Source: Microbacteriaceae bacterium
GTDB lineage: Bacteria > Actinomycetota > Actinomycetes > Actinomycetales > Microbacteriaceae
DNA length: 64,000 nucleotides
Assembly (NCBI GenBank): GCA_027490915.1
Contig: JAIXXG010000107.1
Location: forward strand, 19,124 to 83,123
Reading direction: 5' to 3'
The first letter of the stretch is position 1, and the number at the start of each line of letters is the position of its first letter. Of this stretch, positions 46,625-53,780 are shown in pieces. The position numbers and the translations under genes were made by a program. The notes below the pieces were generated by a model that saw only the letters and a program-made list of their open reading frames with translations, searched no databases and was not told the DNA's origin.

Positions 46625-47719
46625 ATGAAGCTCTCTCTCCCCTGGCGAAAGCGCAGCGCGCACCCCTTCGCCGGCGGCACACCCTGGATCGGCTCGAGCC
46701 TGTTTCTCTCCCGCTCCTCGAAGGCCGCGCTCGGCATCGTGCCCGTCTACGCGGCGACCAACCTCATCGCTGACCACCTCGCCTCCGCCCCGCTCCACGC
46801 CTACCGGGAGATCGCCGGCCGCCCCCAGCGACTGCCCGAGCAGCCATCACTGTGCACCGACCCCGGCGTCGGCCTCGACCGCTACAGCTGGGTCCACCAG
46901 GCCGCCACCTCTGTGCTGCTGCAGGGCAACGCCTACGGGCTCATCAACGAGCTCGACGGGCGTGGCATCCCCTCCAAGGTCGTCTGGCTACGGCCCGAGG
47001 AAGTGAGCATCACCGTCGTCGACGGTGTGACGAAGTACCTCTGGAAAGGCAACGAGCTGCCCCGAGCCGACGTCATCCACGTCCCCGGCTACGTGCTCCC
47101 CGGCAGCCCCAAAGGCCTCTCCCCGATTGGGCTGTTCCGCGAGCAGCTCGAAACCGGCCTAGAGGCGCAGGCGTTCGGGCGACGATTCTTTACCCGCGGT
47201 GTGCTGCCCAACGCGATCTTCAAGCACCAGAAACTCAAGGTCGACCCCGCAGAGGCCGCCGCTGTCCGCGCACGCCTCAACCTCTCGATCGAGAACCATG
47301 AGCCGATGGTCCTCGGTAGCGACTGGGACTACACCGCCGTGCAGCTGCCCGCGGCTGACGTGCAGTTCCTCGCCGGCGTGCGAGCCACAGCCAACCAGGT
47401 CGCGGCCGCCTACCGCGTGGCACCCGAGGACGTCGGCGGCTCGGTCGAGGGAGGGGCCTCGATCACCTACAAGAACCTCGAGATGGACCAGCTGCGATTC
47501 GCCACCCGCACCCTCCGACCCTGGGCGGCCCGATTCGAGGCCGTGCTCAACCGGTATCTCCCAGAGGGGGAGTACGTCCGGTTCAACCTCGACGCCTCGG
47601 TGCGTGCCGACCTCATCACCCGGTACAAGGCACACGAGATCGCGCTCAAGAACGGCTTCAAGACGATCGACGAGGTGCGCGCACTCGAGGAGATGGCCCC
47701 GATGGGCTCGACCTCGTAG
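46625..47719 (+). CDS. HK97-type phage portal protein
   Basis: A 364-residue portal protein. VPVYAATNLIADHLASAPLHAY, VHQAATSVLLQGNAYGLINE, LPRADVIHVPGYVLPGSPKGLSPIG (in parts), QFLAGVRATANQVAAAYRVAPEDVG and MDQLRFATRTLRPWAARFEAVLNRYL are characteristic. It ends soon after the last core helix, slightly short for the family. Here it follows the capsid gene, whereas canonical phages have portal, protease, capsid in that order. No strong ribosome site precedes the ATG, but the frame starts where portal homology begins. Confidence 0.92.
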   Translation: MKLSLPWRKRSAHPFAGGTPWIGSSLFLSRSSKAALGIVPVYAATNLIADHLASAPLHAYREIAGRPQRLPEQPSLCTDPGVGLDRYSWVHQAATSVLLQGNAYGLINELDGRGIPSKVVWLRPEEVSITVVDGVTKYLWKGNELPRADVIHVPGYVLPGSPKGLSPIGLFREQLETGLEAQAFGRRFFTRGVLPNAIFKHQKLKVDPAEAAAVRARLNLSIENHEPMVLGSDWDYTAVQLPAADVQFLAGVRATANQVAAAYRVAPEDVGGSVEGGASITYKNLEMDQLRFATRTLRPWAARFEAVLNRYLPEGEYVRFNLDASVRADLITRYKAHEIALKNGFKTIDEVRALEEMAPMGSTS

Positions 47720-47749
47720 AACTGTCCCCGGCCAGCGATACCGTGGCGC

Positions 47750-48025
47750 ATGGACCTTCCGCTCAGCATCGTCATCGTTCTCTACGTCGCGGGAGCCGCG
47801 CTGCCTTCTGCAGGCGTCGCGCTCGCGCTCGCTCCCATCGCCCAAGAGCTCAAGCATCGACGCTCGCTCGGACTGCCAGATGATGATGGCCCCCGGCTCG
47901 TCGACCTGAACAGGTTGATCGCGACCCCGATGCAGCGCCGTCGGCTGGTCTATCGCGACATGGCCCTGGTCATCACCGGCCTCGTTTGCGGAGCCGTCGC
48001 AAGCATCTGGAGCCTCTTCCTGTAG
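47750..48025 (+). CDS. Small two-span membrane protein of the element
   Basis: A 91-residue protein with hydrophobic segments at about 5-28 and 70-89 joined by a charged loop (ELKHRRSLGLPDDDGPRLVDLN). TACCGT lies 5 nt before the ATG, suggesting its own leaderless promoter and expression in the integrated state. Candidates are a superinfection-exclusion or holin-like protein; neither is supported beyond topology. Confidence 0.7.
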   Translation: MDLPLSIVIVLYVAGAALPSAGVALALAPIAQELKHRRSLGLPDDDGPRLVDLNRLIATPMQRRRLVYRDMALVITGLVCGAVASIWSLFL

Positions 48026-48039
48026 CGCTACGGTGCCAG

Positions 48040-48060
48040 CCCCCACAGAAGCCCCACAAC
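48040..48060. repeat. Putative integrase arm site, right
   Basis: CCCCCACAGA-AG-CCCCACAAC, the counterpart of 40462-40482; a further TCCCCACAA follows at 48061. About 100 bp inside attR. Confidence 0.6.
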
Positions 48061-48161
48061 TCCCCACAATCGAGGCGCATTAGCGGCGACTGAGGGTGAC
48101 CCTAAACCCGCATGATTCCGGGGTTTTCCCGGCTGTGTGCCGTGCTTTCGAGGGTGTGGAA

Positions 48162-48189
48162 TGGGTTCAAATCCCACCGTCACCGCCAG
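48162..48189 (+). repeat. attR, 28-bp direct repeat
   Basis: Perfect copy of 40377-40404; only the 3' end of tRNA-Ser is present, no complete tRNA. Confidence 0.95.
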
Positions 48190-48193
48190 TGTG

Positions 48194-48223
48194 AAGGCCC
48201 CGAGTCGATCGACTCGGGGCCTT
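48194..48223. terminator. Original tRNA-Ser terminator, also downstream of quinone oxidoreductase
   Basis: AAGGCCCCGAGTC-GATC-GACTCGGGGCCTT, perfect 13-bp stem followed by TCG. Displaced from the tRNA by the insertion. Confidence 0.8.
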
Positions 48224-48246
48224 TCGCATGTCGGCGCCGCGCGCGG

Positions 48247-49209
48247 CTACGGCACGAGCAGCACCTTGCCCGTCGTGCCGCGGCTCGCGAGCGCGGCCTG
48301 CGCGGCTCCGGCCTCGGCGAGCGGGAAGCGCGCGCCGACGCGCACGGCGACCGACCCCGACGCGAGCATCGCGAACAGCTCGCGGTAGCGGCCCGACCGC
48401 TCGGCGGGGGTGCGCAGGAAGTGCCCGAGCGAGGGCCGCGTCACGCGCAGCGACCCGCCCGCGTTGAGGCGCTGCAGGTCGAACGGCGGCACCGGTCCGC
48501 TCGCGGCGCCGAACAGCACGAGGTCGCCGCGCACGGCGAGGCTCGCGAGCGAGTCGTCGAAGGTCGCCCGCCCGACCCCGTCGTAGACCACGGGAACGCC
48601 GGCACCGTCGGTGAGCGCGTGCACCGCCTCCGCGAACCCCTCGTACGGGATGCTGCGCCAGGCCCCCGCCGCGCGACTCAGCTCGGCCTTCTCGTCATCG
48701 GAGGTCGTCGTGATCACGCGCACCCCGCGGGCGACGAGCACCTGGGTGAGCAGCAGACCCACCCCGCCGGCGCCGGCGTGCACGAGCACCGTCTCTCCGG
48801 GCTTCGGATGCGCCGCCGCCGTCGCCAGGTAGTGCGCGGTGAGCCCCTGCAGCGGCAGGGCCGCGGCGGTGTCGAGCCCGATGCCCTCGGGTACCACGAC
48901 CGCGCGGTCGGCTGGCACCGCGAAGAGCTCGGCGTAGGTGCCGGTGGCCTCGGCCGTGCACACGCGGTCGCCGACCTGCAGGCTCGTGACGCCCTCGCCG
49001 AGCGCCTCGACGACCCCGGCCGCCTCCGCACCCGGGGTGAAGGGCAGGCTCACGCGGTAGCCGCCGGTGCGCTGGTAGATCTCGATGAAGTTGAGCCCGG
49101 CGGCGTGCGTGCGCACGAGCACCTCGCCGGCGGCGGGGGCGGGAGGCGGAGCATCCGTCGCCCGCAGCACCTCGGGTCCACCGGTCTCGGTCATGACGAT
49201 CGCGCGCAC
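48247..49209 (-). CDS. qor: Quinone oxidoreductase (zeta-crystallin-like, NADPH)
   Basis: A 320-residue zinc-less medium-chain dehydrogenase. HAAGLNFIEIYQRTGGY, PFTPGAEAAGVVEALGEGV, LPLQGLTAHYL and the nucleotide-binding VLVHAGAGGVGLLLTQ are typical of NADPH:quinone reductase. The GTG at 49207-49209 was chosen because AAGGAGG lies just upstream; an ATG five codons earlier would place that ribosome site inside the gene. First chromosomal gene right of the mobile element. Confidence 0.93.
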   Translation of the reverse strand: MRAIVMTETGGPEVLRATDAPPPAPAAGEVLVRTHAAGLNFIEIYQRTGGYRVSLPFTPGAEAAGVVEALGEGVTSLQVGDRVCTAEATGTYAELFAVPADRAVVVPEGIGLDTAAALPLQGLTAHYLATAAAHPKPGETVLVHAGAGGVGLLLTQVLVARGVRVITTTSDDEKAELSRAAGAWRSIPYEGFAEAVHALTDGAGVPVVYDGVGRATFDDSLASLAVRGDLVLFGAASGPVPPFDLQRLNAGGSLRVTRPSLGHFLRTPAERSGRYRELFAMLASGSVAVRVGARFPLAEAGAAQAALASRGTTGKVLLVP

Positions 49210-49319
49210 GAACCCTCCTTGCATTCGGGAGTCTCAGCCTAGAACGACGCGGGCGCCGAACTCCGAGTACGCCGAGAGCGGAGGAGCCTGACGCGGAATA
49301 CCGGTATTCTGAGTCGGTT

Positions 49320-49437
49320 CAAGGGGAGTAGTCCTTCGAAGTCGACTCGTCAGTACGAGCACGCGATCGTGCTCCGGGCGGCTTGCATCATGCAGATGGT
49401 GCGGACGAGACCTTGGTCAGCCGCCCTGTCCAAGGAG
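49320..49437 (+). promoter_or_regulatory. yybP-ykoY Mn2+ riboswitch upstream of terC copy 2
   Basis: CAAGGGGAGTAGTCC (49320-49334) and GGACGAGACCTTGG (49403-49416) carry both conserved internal-loop elements; CAAGG pairs with CCTTG as P1. CCTTGG (49411-49416) can instead pair with CCAAGG (49430-49435), which includes the AAGGAG ribosome site (49432-49437) 5 nt from the ATG. This is the same ribosome-site-sequestering design as at 3915-4044, predicting translation ON with Mn2+. Confidence 0.92.
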
Positions 49438-49442
49438 CCCTC

Positions 49443-50459
49443 ATGGGTGTCACACCCCTCATCTGGATCATCACGATCGCCGTCACTGTCGCGTTCTTCA
49501 TCTGGGAGTTCTACGCGCACGTGCGCAAGCCGCACGAGCCGACCATTGCCGAATCGGCGAAGTGGTCGGCGTTCTACATCGCTCTGGCGCTGCTCTTCGG
49601 CGTGGGCATCGGAATGGTGTCGGGCTGGCAGTTCGGCGGTGAGTACTTCGCCGGCTACCTCACCGAGAAGGCCCTGTCGGTCGACAACCTCTTCGTCTTC
49701 CTCCTGGTCATGTCGGCTTTCGCCGTGCCCAAGATGTACCAGCAGAAGGTGCTGCTGATCGGCATCGCCATCGCGCTCATCATGCGCGGCATCTTCATCG
49801 CCGTGGGCGCGACCCTCATCGCGAACTTCTCGTGGATCTTCTACATCTTCGGCGCCCTGCTGCTCGTGCTCGCCTACCGTCAGGCGTTCGCCTCGCACGA
49901 CAGCGACCCGCAGAACCTGCGCATCGTGCAGTTCGCTCGCCGCCACCTGCCCTTCGTCGACCAGTACCACGGCGACAAGATGTCGGTGAAGATCGACGGC
50001 AAGCGGTTCTTCACCCCGATGCTGCTGGTGATCGTCGCGATCGGATTCGTCGACCTGATCTTCGCGGTCGACTCGATCCCCGCCATCTACGGTCTGACCG
50101 AGGAGGCGTACATCGTGTTCACCGCGAACGCCTTCGCGCTCATGGGTCTGCGCCAGCTGTACTTCCTCATCGGCGGACTGCTCGAGCGTCTCGTCTACCT
50201 CGCGCAGGGCCTTGCGGTGATCCTGTCGTTCATCGGCATCAAGCTGATCTCGCACGCCCTCAAGGTCAACGAGCTGCCCTTCATCAACGGCGGCGAGCCG
50301 GTGAAGTGGGTTCCCGAGATCCCGATCTGGTTCTCGCTCGGCTTCATCGCCACGACGATCGTCGTCGCGACCGTGCTCAGCCTGCTCAAGACGCGGAAGG
50401 ACGGAAAGCGCGAGGCCGCGCAGCAGGAGGCCGAGAAGGCCGAAGAGGTCGCGCCCTAG
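49443..50459 (+). CDS. TerC family membrane protein, probable Mn2+ exporter (copy 2)
   Basis: A 338-residue protein with about nine membrane segments. TerC motifs: FFIWEFYAHVRKPHEP, EKALSVDNLFVFLLVMSAF, and FVDLIFAVDSIPAIYGLTEE. The C-terminal tail is Glu/Ala/Lys-rich. An upstream in-frame ATG at 49383 lies within the riboswitch; the correct start is the ATG at 49443, preceded by AAGGAG. It differs substantially from copy 1, so the two are old paralogues rather than a recent duplication. Confidence 0.94.
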   Translation: MGVTPLIWIITIAVTVAFFIWEFYAHVRKPHEPTIAESAKWSAFYIALALLFGVGIGMVSGWQFGGEYFAGYLTEKALSVDNLFVFLLVMSAFAVPKMYQQKVLLIGIAIALIMRGIFIAVGATLIANFSWIFYIFGALLLVLAYRQAFASHDSDPQNLRIVQFARRHLPFVDQYHGDKMSVKIDGKRFFTPMLLVIVAIGFVDLIFAVDSIPAIYGLTEEAYIVFTANAFALMGLRQLYFLIGGLLERLVYLAQGLAVILSFIGIKLISHALKVNELPFINGGEPVKWVPEIPIWFSLGFIATTIVVATVLSLLKTRKDGKREAAQQEAEKAEEVAP

Positions 50460-50487
50460 TACCGGCGCGGCCTCACGTCGGAGCCGC

Positions 50488-51486
50488 CTAGAGCCAGTGC
50501 GGGTAGTGCGCCTCGACCACGTTGCGGTGCGAGCGCACGCGGCTCTTCAGCCAGTTCACGCCGAACACGGGGTGCAGCGGGTTGTCGGGATCGAGGGTGA
50601 CGCCCTTCGCCTCGGGCGCGAGCGCGGAAGGCAGGTCGATCGTCGGAATCTCCGCGTCGAGCGCCGGCCCGAAGAAGAACGGCACCGAGATGCGGGTGTC
50701 GCCGGGCTCGGGTGACTGCACGCGGTGCAGCGTCGCCTTCAGGTAACCGTTCGTGGCGATCTCGAGCAGCTCGCCGATGTTCACCACGAAGGCGCCCGGC
50801 ACAGAGGGCGCGTCGATCCACTCGCCATCCTTCTCGACCTGCAGGCCGCCCTTGCCGTCCTCCACGTAGAGCAGGGTGAGCACGCCGAGGTCTTTGTGGG
50901 CGCCCACGCCCTGGGTGCCCTCGGTGCGGGCGCGCCCCGGGTAGCGCGCGATCTTCAGGTGCGGGGATGCGTCGCCCGCGAACGCCGCATCGAACGTGTC
51001 GCTCGGGGCGCCGAGCGCCTCGGCCCACGAGCGCAGCAGCGTGACGCTGATCTGCCCGAGCCGATCCATCCACTCGGTGGCGACCTCCCGCAGCGCGGGC
51101 AGCTCGGCCGGCCACAGGTTGGGGCCCTCGAGCGCCCAGAAGTCGGGCACGCCGGCGCCGAGCGGCACAGCATCCCGCTCGGCGCCGATGTCGATCTGCT
51201 CGCGCCAGTCGGTGGCGCCCTGCGTGAGCTCGCCGCCCATGCGGGTGTAGCCGCGGAAGTGCGGGCTGTGCGTGTTCTCGATGGCGAGCTTCGCCTCGAC
51301 CGGCAACGCGAAGAAGTCGCGCGCCGTCTGCATCATGCGGTCGATCAGCTCGGGGGGCAGCCCGTGGCCGACCAGGTAGAAGAAGCCGACCTCGTGGGTC
51401 GCCCGACGCAGCGCGTCGCGGAAGCGGGCGGCATCGTCGGCCGAGCCGTCGAGGAGGGAGAGGTCGAGGATGGGGAGCGTGCGCAT
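50488..51486 (-). CDS. Isopenicillin N synthase-like 2-oxoglutarate/Fe(II) dioxygenase
   Basis: A 332-residue oxidoreductase. N-terminal DIOX_N part: FRDALRRATHEVGFFYLVGHG and FFALPVEAKLAIENTHSPHFRGY; C-terminal 2OG-Fe(II) domain with the facial triad GAHKDLGVLTLL (HxD) and HRVQSPEPGDTRISVPFF (His and the 2OG-binding Arg). Substrate is unknown; relatives occur widely and are not proof of beta-lactam synthesis. The ATG at 51484-51486 starts the domain homology, and GGAG lies 9 nt before it. A 113-nt strongly folded leader precedes. Confidence 0.9.
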   Translation of the reverse strand: MRTLPILDLSLLDGSADDAARFRDALRRATHEVGFFYLVGHGLPPELIDRMMQTARDFFALPVEAKLAIENTHSPHFRGYTRMGGELTQGATDWREQIDIGAERDAVPLGAGVPDFWALEGPNLWPAELPALREVATEWMDRLGQISVTLLRSWAEALGAPSDTFDAAFAGDASPHLKIARYPGRARTEGTQGVGAHKDLGVLTLLYVEDGKGGLQVEKDGEWIDAPSVPGAFVVNIGELLEIATNGYLKATLHRVQSPEPGDTRISVPFFFGPALDAEIPTIDLPSALAPEAKGVTLDPDNPLHPVFGVNWLKSRVRSHRNVVEAHYPHWL

Positions 51487-51501
51487 GAGTAGGGTCTCCG
51501 G

Positions 51502-51614
51502 AGTTCTGTGTCGTGCGGCCGGGCGGGCCAGTGGCTGTCGGGGGCGGGCGCGAGGAGGGCGCACCGGGGGGCTAGTTCGGCAGGGGAACTAGCGACAGCA
51601 GCGACAACAGAACT
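51502..51614 (-). promoter_or_regulatory. Structured leader RNA candidate of the dioxygenase gene
   Basis: Nested perfect stems in leftward RNA: AGTTCTGT/ACAGAACT (51607-51614 with 51502-51509) continued by GTCG/CGAC past one bulged base; GCTGTCG/CGACAGC (51593-51599 with 51534-51540); hairpin CTAGTTC/GAACTAG (51572-51592); hairpin GGCC-N5-GGCC (51517-51529). The outer stem ends next to CTCCGGAG, which holds the ribosome site. It matches no riboswitch class I know; it could be a novel regulatory RNA. Confidence 0.5.
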
Positions 51615-51670
51615 GATTGCTCACGATGAGCTCGACGGTAGCAGGGGCGTTCGCTCTGCGCAAAAGGTGC

Positions 51671-51700
51671 TTGACCAATACCCAGGGGGGGTATTACCGT
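51671..51700 (+). promoter_or_regulatory. copB promoter with CsoR-type operator
   Basis: TTGACC (-35, 51671-51676), 18-nt spacer, TACCGT (-10, 51695-51700). The dyad AATACCC-AGGGG-GGGTATT (51677-51695) fills the spacer; this G/C-run dyad is the type bound by the Cu(I) sensor CsoR. Copper would release the repressor. No csoR gene lies in the window. Confidence 0.75.
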
Positions 51701-51707
51701 GGCGGGC

Positions 51708-53780
51708 ATGGACGAGACGCACACCCACCACGACCACGCTGCGCACGATCACGCTGCGCATGACCACGCCGCGCACGGCGACCACGCCGGGCACGGGGCC
51801 CACGGCGGCCATGGCGACCACGTGGCGGTCTTCCGCCGCCTGTTCTGGTGGAACCTCCTGCTCGCCATCCCCGTCGTCGCCTTCAGCGGGATGTTCGCGA
51901 TGGTGCTCGGCTACGAGCTGCCGCCCGTTCCGGGCCTCGACCTGATCTCGCCCGTGCTCGGCACCGTCATCTTCGCGTGGGGCGGTCGCCCCTTCCTCAC
52001 GGGGGCTGTCGACGAGCTGCGCGCACGCCGCCCCGGCATGATGCTGCTCATCGGCCTGGCCATCACGACGGCGTTCGTCGCGAGCATGGGCGCGAGTCTC
52101 GGCCTGCTTCCCCACGAGCTCGACTTCTGGTGGGAGCTCGCCCTGCTCGTCGTCATCATGCTGCTCGGCCACTGGATCGAGATGCGATCGCTCGCCCAGA
52201 CCACGAGCGCGCTCGACTCGCTCGCCGCGCTGCTGCCCGACGAGGCCGAGCGGGTCACCGCCGACGGCGTCGAGACGGTCGCTCCGGCCACCCTGCAGGT
52301 GGGCGACATCGTCATCGTCCGACCCGGAGCGCGCGTGCCCGCCGACGGCGAGATCGTCGAGGGCTCGGCCGCGTTCGACGAGTCGATGATCACGGGCGAG
52401 TCGCGCTCGGTGCGTCGCGAGCCCGGCGACACCGTCGTGGCCGGAACCGTCGCGACCGACTCGGGCGTGCGCGTGCGCGTCGCGGCGGTGGGCGACGACA
52501 CGGCTCTCGCGGGCATCCGTCGCCTCGTCGCCGAAGCGCAGGCCTCCTCGTCGCGCGCGCAGCGCCTGGCCGACATCGCCGCCGCGTGGCTGTTCTGGTT
52601 CGCGCTCGGCGCGGCCGCCATCACCGCAGTCGTGTGGTTCGCGGTCGGGATGCCCGGCGACGCGATCATCCGCACCATCACCGTGCTCGTCATCGCGTGC
52701 CCCCACGCGCTCGGCCTCGCGATCCCGCTCGTCGTGTCGATCGCCACCGAGCGCGCGGCCCGCGCGGGCGTGCTCGTGAAGGATCGCCTCGCGCTCGAGC
52801 GCATGCGCACCGTCGACGCCGTGCTGTTCGACAAGACCGGCACCCTGACCAAGGGCGCGCCGACGGTGACCGACGTCGAGCCGACCGGCGCGCACAGCGC
52901 CGACGAGCTGCTCGCCCTGGCCGCCGCGGCTGAGGCCGACAGCGAGCACCCTCTGGCGCGGGCGATCGTGCGAGCCGCCGAGGGGCGCGGGCTGAGCATC
53001 CCGCCGGCCACCGACTTCACATCGAGCCCGGCGACGGGAGTGACCGCGCGCGTGACCGGTCGCACGGTCAGCGTCGGCGGCCCGGCCATGCTCGAGCGCC
53101 ATGGTGCGCCCGAGCTGCCCGTCGCCGCGTCGTGGCGCGAGCGCGGAGCGATCATCCTGCACGTGCTCGTCGACGAGGAGGTCGTGGGGGCGTTCGCGCT
53201 CGCCGACGAGATCCGCGCCGAGTCGCGCGCGGCCGTCGCGGCCCTGCGCGACCGCGGCGTCACGGTGGTCATGATCACCGGTGACGCCGAGGCGGTGGCC
53301 CGCTCGGTCGCGGCCGAGCTCGGCATCGATCGCGTGTTCGCGGGTGTGCGCCCCGAGCACAAGGCGGCGAAGGTCGCCGAGCTGCAGGCCGAGGGCTTCA
53401 GCGTGGCAATGGTGGGCGACGGCGTCAACGACGCTCCGGCGCTCGCCGCGGCCGACGTCGGCATCGCGATCGGCGCCGGCACCGACGTGGCGATCGGATC
53501 GGCCGGGGTGATCCTCGCGAGCGATGACCCGCGCTCCGTACTGTCGGTCATCGAGCTGTCGCGCGCCAGCTACCGCACGATGCGGCAGAACCTCTGGTGG
53601 GCGGCCGGCTACAACCTGATCTCGGTGCCGCTCGCGGCGGGCATCCTGGCCCCGATCGGGTTCATCCTGCCGATGTCGATCGGAGCCCTGCTGATGTCGG
53701 CCTCGACCGTGGTGGTGGCGCTCAACGCGCAGCTGCTGCGCCGGCTCGACCTGCGGCCCGAGCGCCTCACCGCCCGCTGA
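51708..53780 (+). CDS. copB: Copper-translocating P-type ATPase, CopB-like (P1B-3)
   Basis: A 690-residue heavy-metal ATPase. A His-rich N-terminus (about 4-38, HDHAAHD repeats) replaces the CXXC metal-binding domain; six to eight membrane helices; actuator TGES; intramembrane CPH at 331-333, the mark of the CopB group; phosphorylation site DKTGTLT at 375-381; SEHPLA; and MVGDGVNDAPAL. It should export copper. ATG 51708 is 7 nt after the -10 box; a GTG at 51699 is an alternative. The operator implies CsoR control. Overlaps the convergent acyltransferase by 14 bp. Confidence 0.94.
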   Translation: MDETHTHHDHAAHDHAAHDHAAHGDHAGHGAHGGHGDHVAVFRRLFWWNLLLAIPVVAFSGMFAMVLGYELPPVPGLDLISPVLGTVIFAWGGRPFLTGAVDELRARRPGMMLLIGLAITTAFVASMGASLGLLPHELDFWWELALLVVIMLLGHWIEMRSLAQTTSALDSLAALLPDEAERVTADGVETVAPATLQVGDIVIVRPGARVPADGEIVEGSAAFDESMITGESRSVRREPGDTVVAGTVATDSGVRVRVAAVGDDTALAGIRRLVAEAQASSSRAQRLADIAAAWLFWFALGAAAITAVVWFAVGMPGDAIIRTITVLVIACPHALGLAIPLVVSIATERAARAGVLVKDRLALERMRTVDAVLFDKTGTLTKGAPTVTDVEPTGAHSADELLALAAAAEADSEHPLARAIVRAAEGRGLSIPPATDFTSSPATGVTARVTGRTVSVGGPAMLERHGAPELPVAASWRERGAIILHVLVDEEVVGAFALADEIRAESRAAVAALRDRGVTVVMITGDAEAVARSVAAELGIDRVFAGVRPEHKAAKVAELQAEGFSVAMVGDGVNDAPALAAADVGIAIGAGTDVAIGSAGVILASDDPRSVLSVIELSRASYRTMRQNLWWAAGYNLISVPLAAGILAPIGFILPMSIGALLMSASTVVVALNAQLLRRLDLRPERLTAR

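Larger units (their letters stand above)
40377..48189. mobile_element. Integrated phage-satellite-like element (7.8 kb) in tRNA-Ser
   Basis: Bounded by perfect 28-bp repeats at 40377-40404 and 48162-48189. Gene order: integrase and XRE repressor (leftward); then rightward small HTH protein, two small proteins, XerD-like recombinase, probable replication initiator with internal iterons, HTH protein, HK97-type capsid, portal, small membrane protein. Terminase, head protease, tail and lysis genes are absent. That set fits a satellite that makes part of its own capsid and borrows the rest from a helper phage; a decayed prophage is the main alternative. Confidence 0.85.

Noticed and set aside
48162..48189. 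Second tRNA-Ser at the right end of the element
   Set aside because: Only the 28-bp 3' segment is present; no acceptor 5' strand, D arm or anticodon arm precedes it.
49383..49442. Upstream ATG extending terC copy 2 by 20 residues
   Set aside because: These bases form the riboswitch aptamer and expression platform; AAGGAG directly precedes the ATG at 49443.
50488..51486. Beta-lactam biosynthesis gene (isopenicillin N synthase)
   Set aside because: Only the general 2OG/Fe(II) fold is supported; no ACV synthetase, acyltransferase or other pathway gene is nearby.
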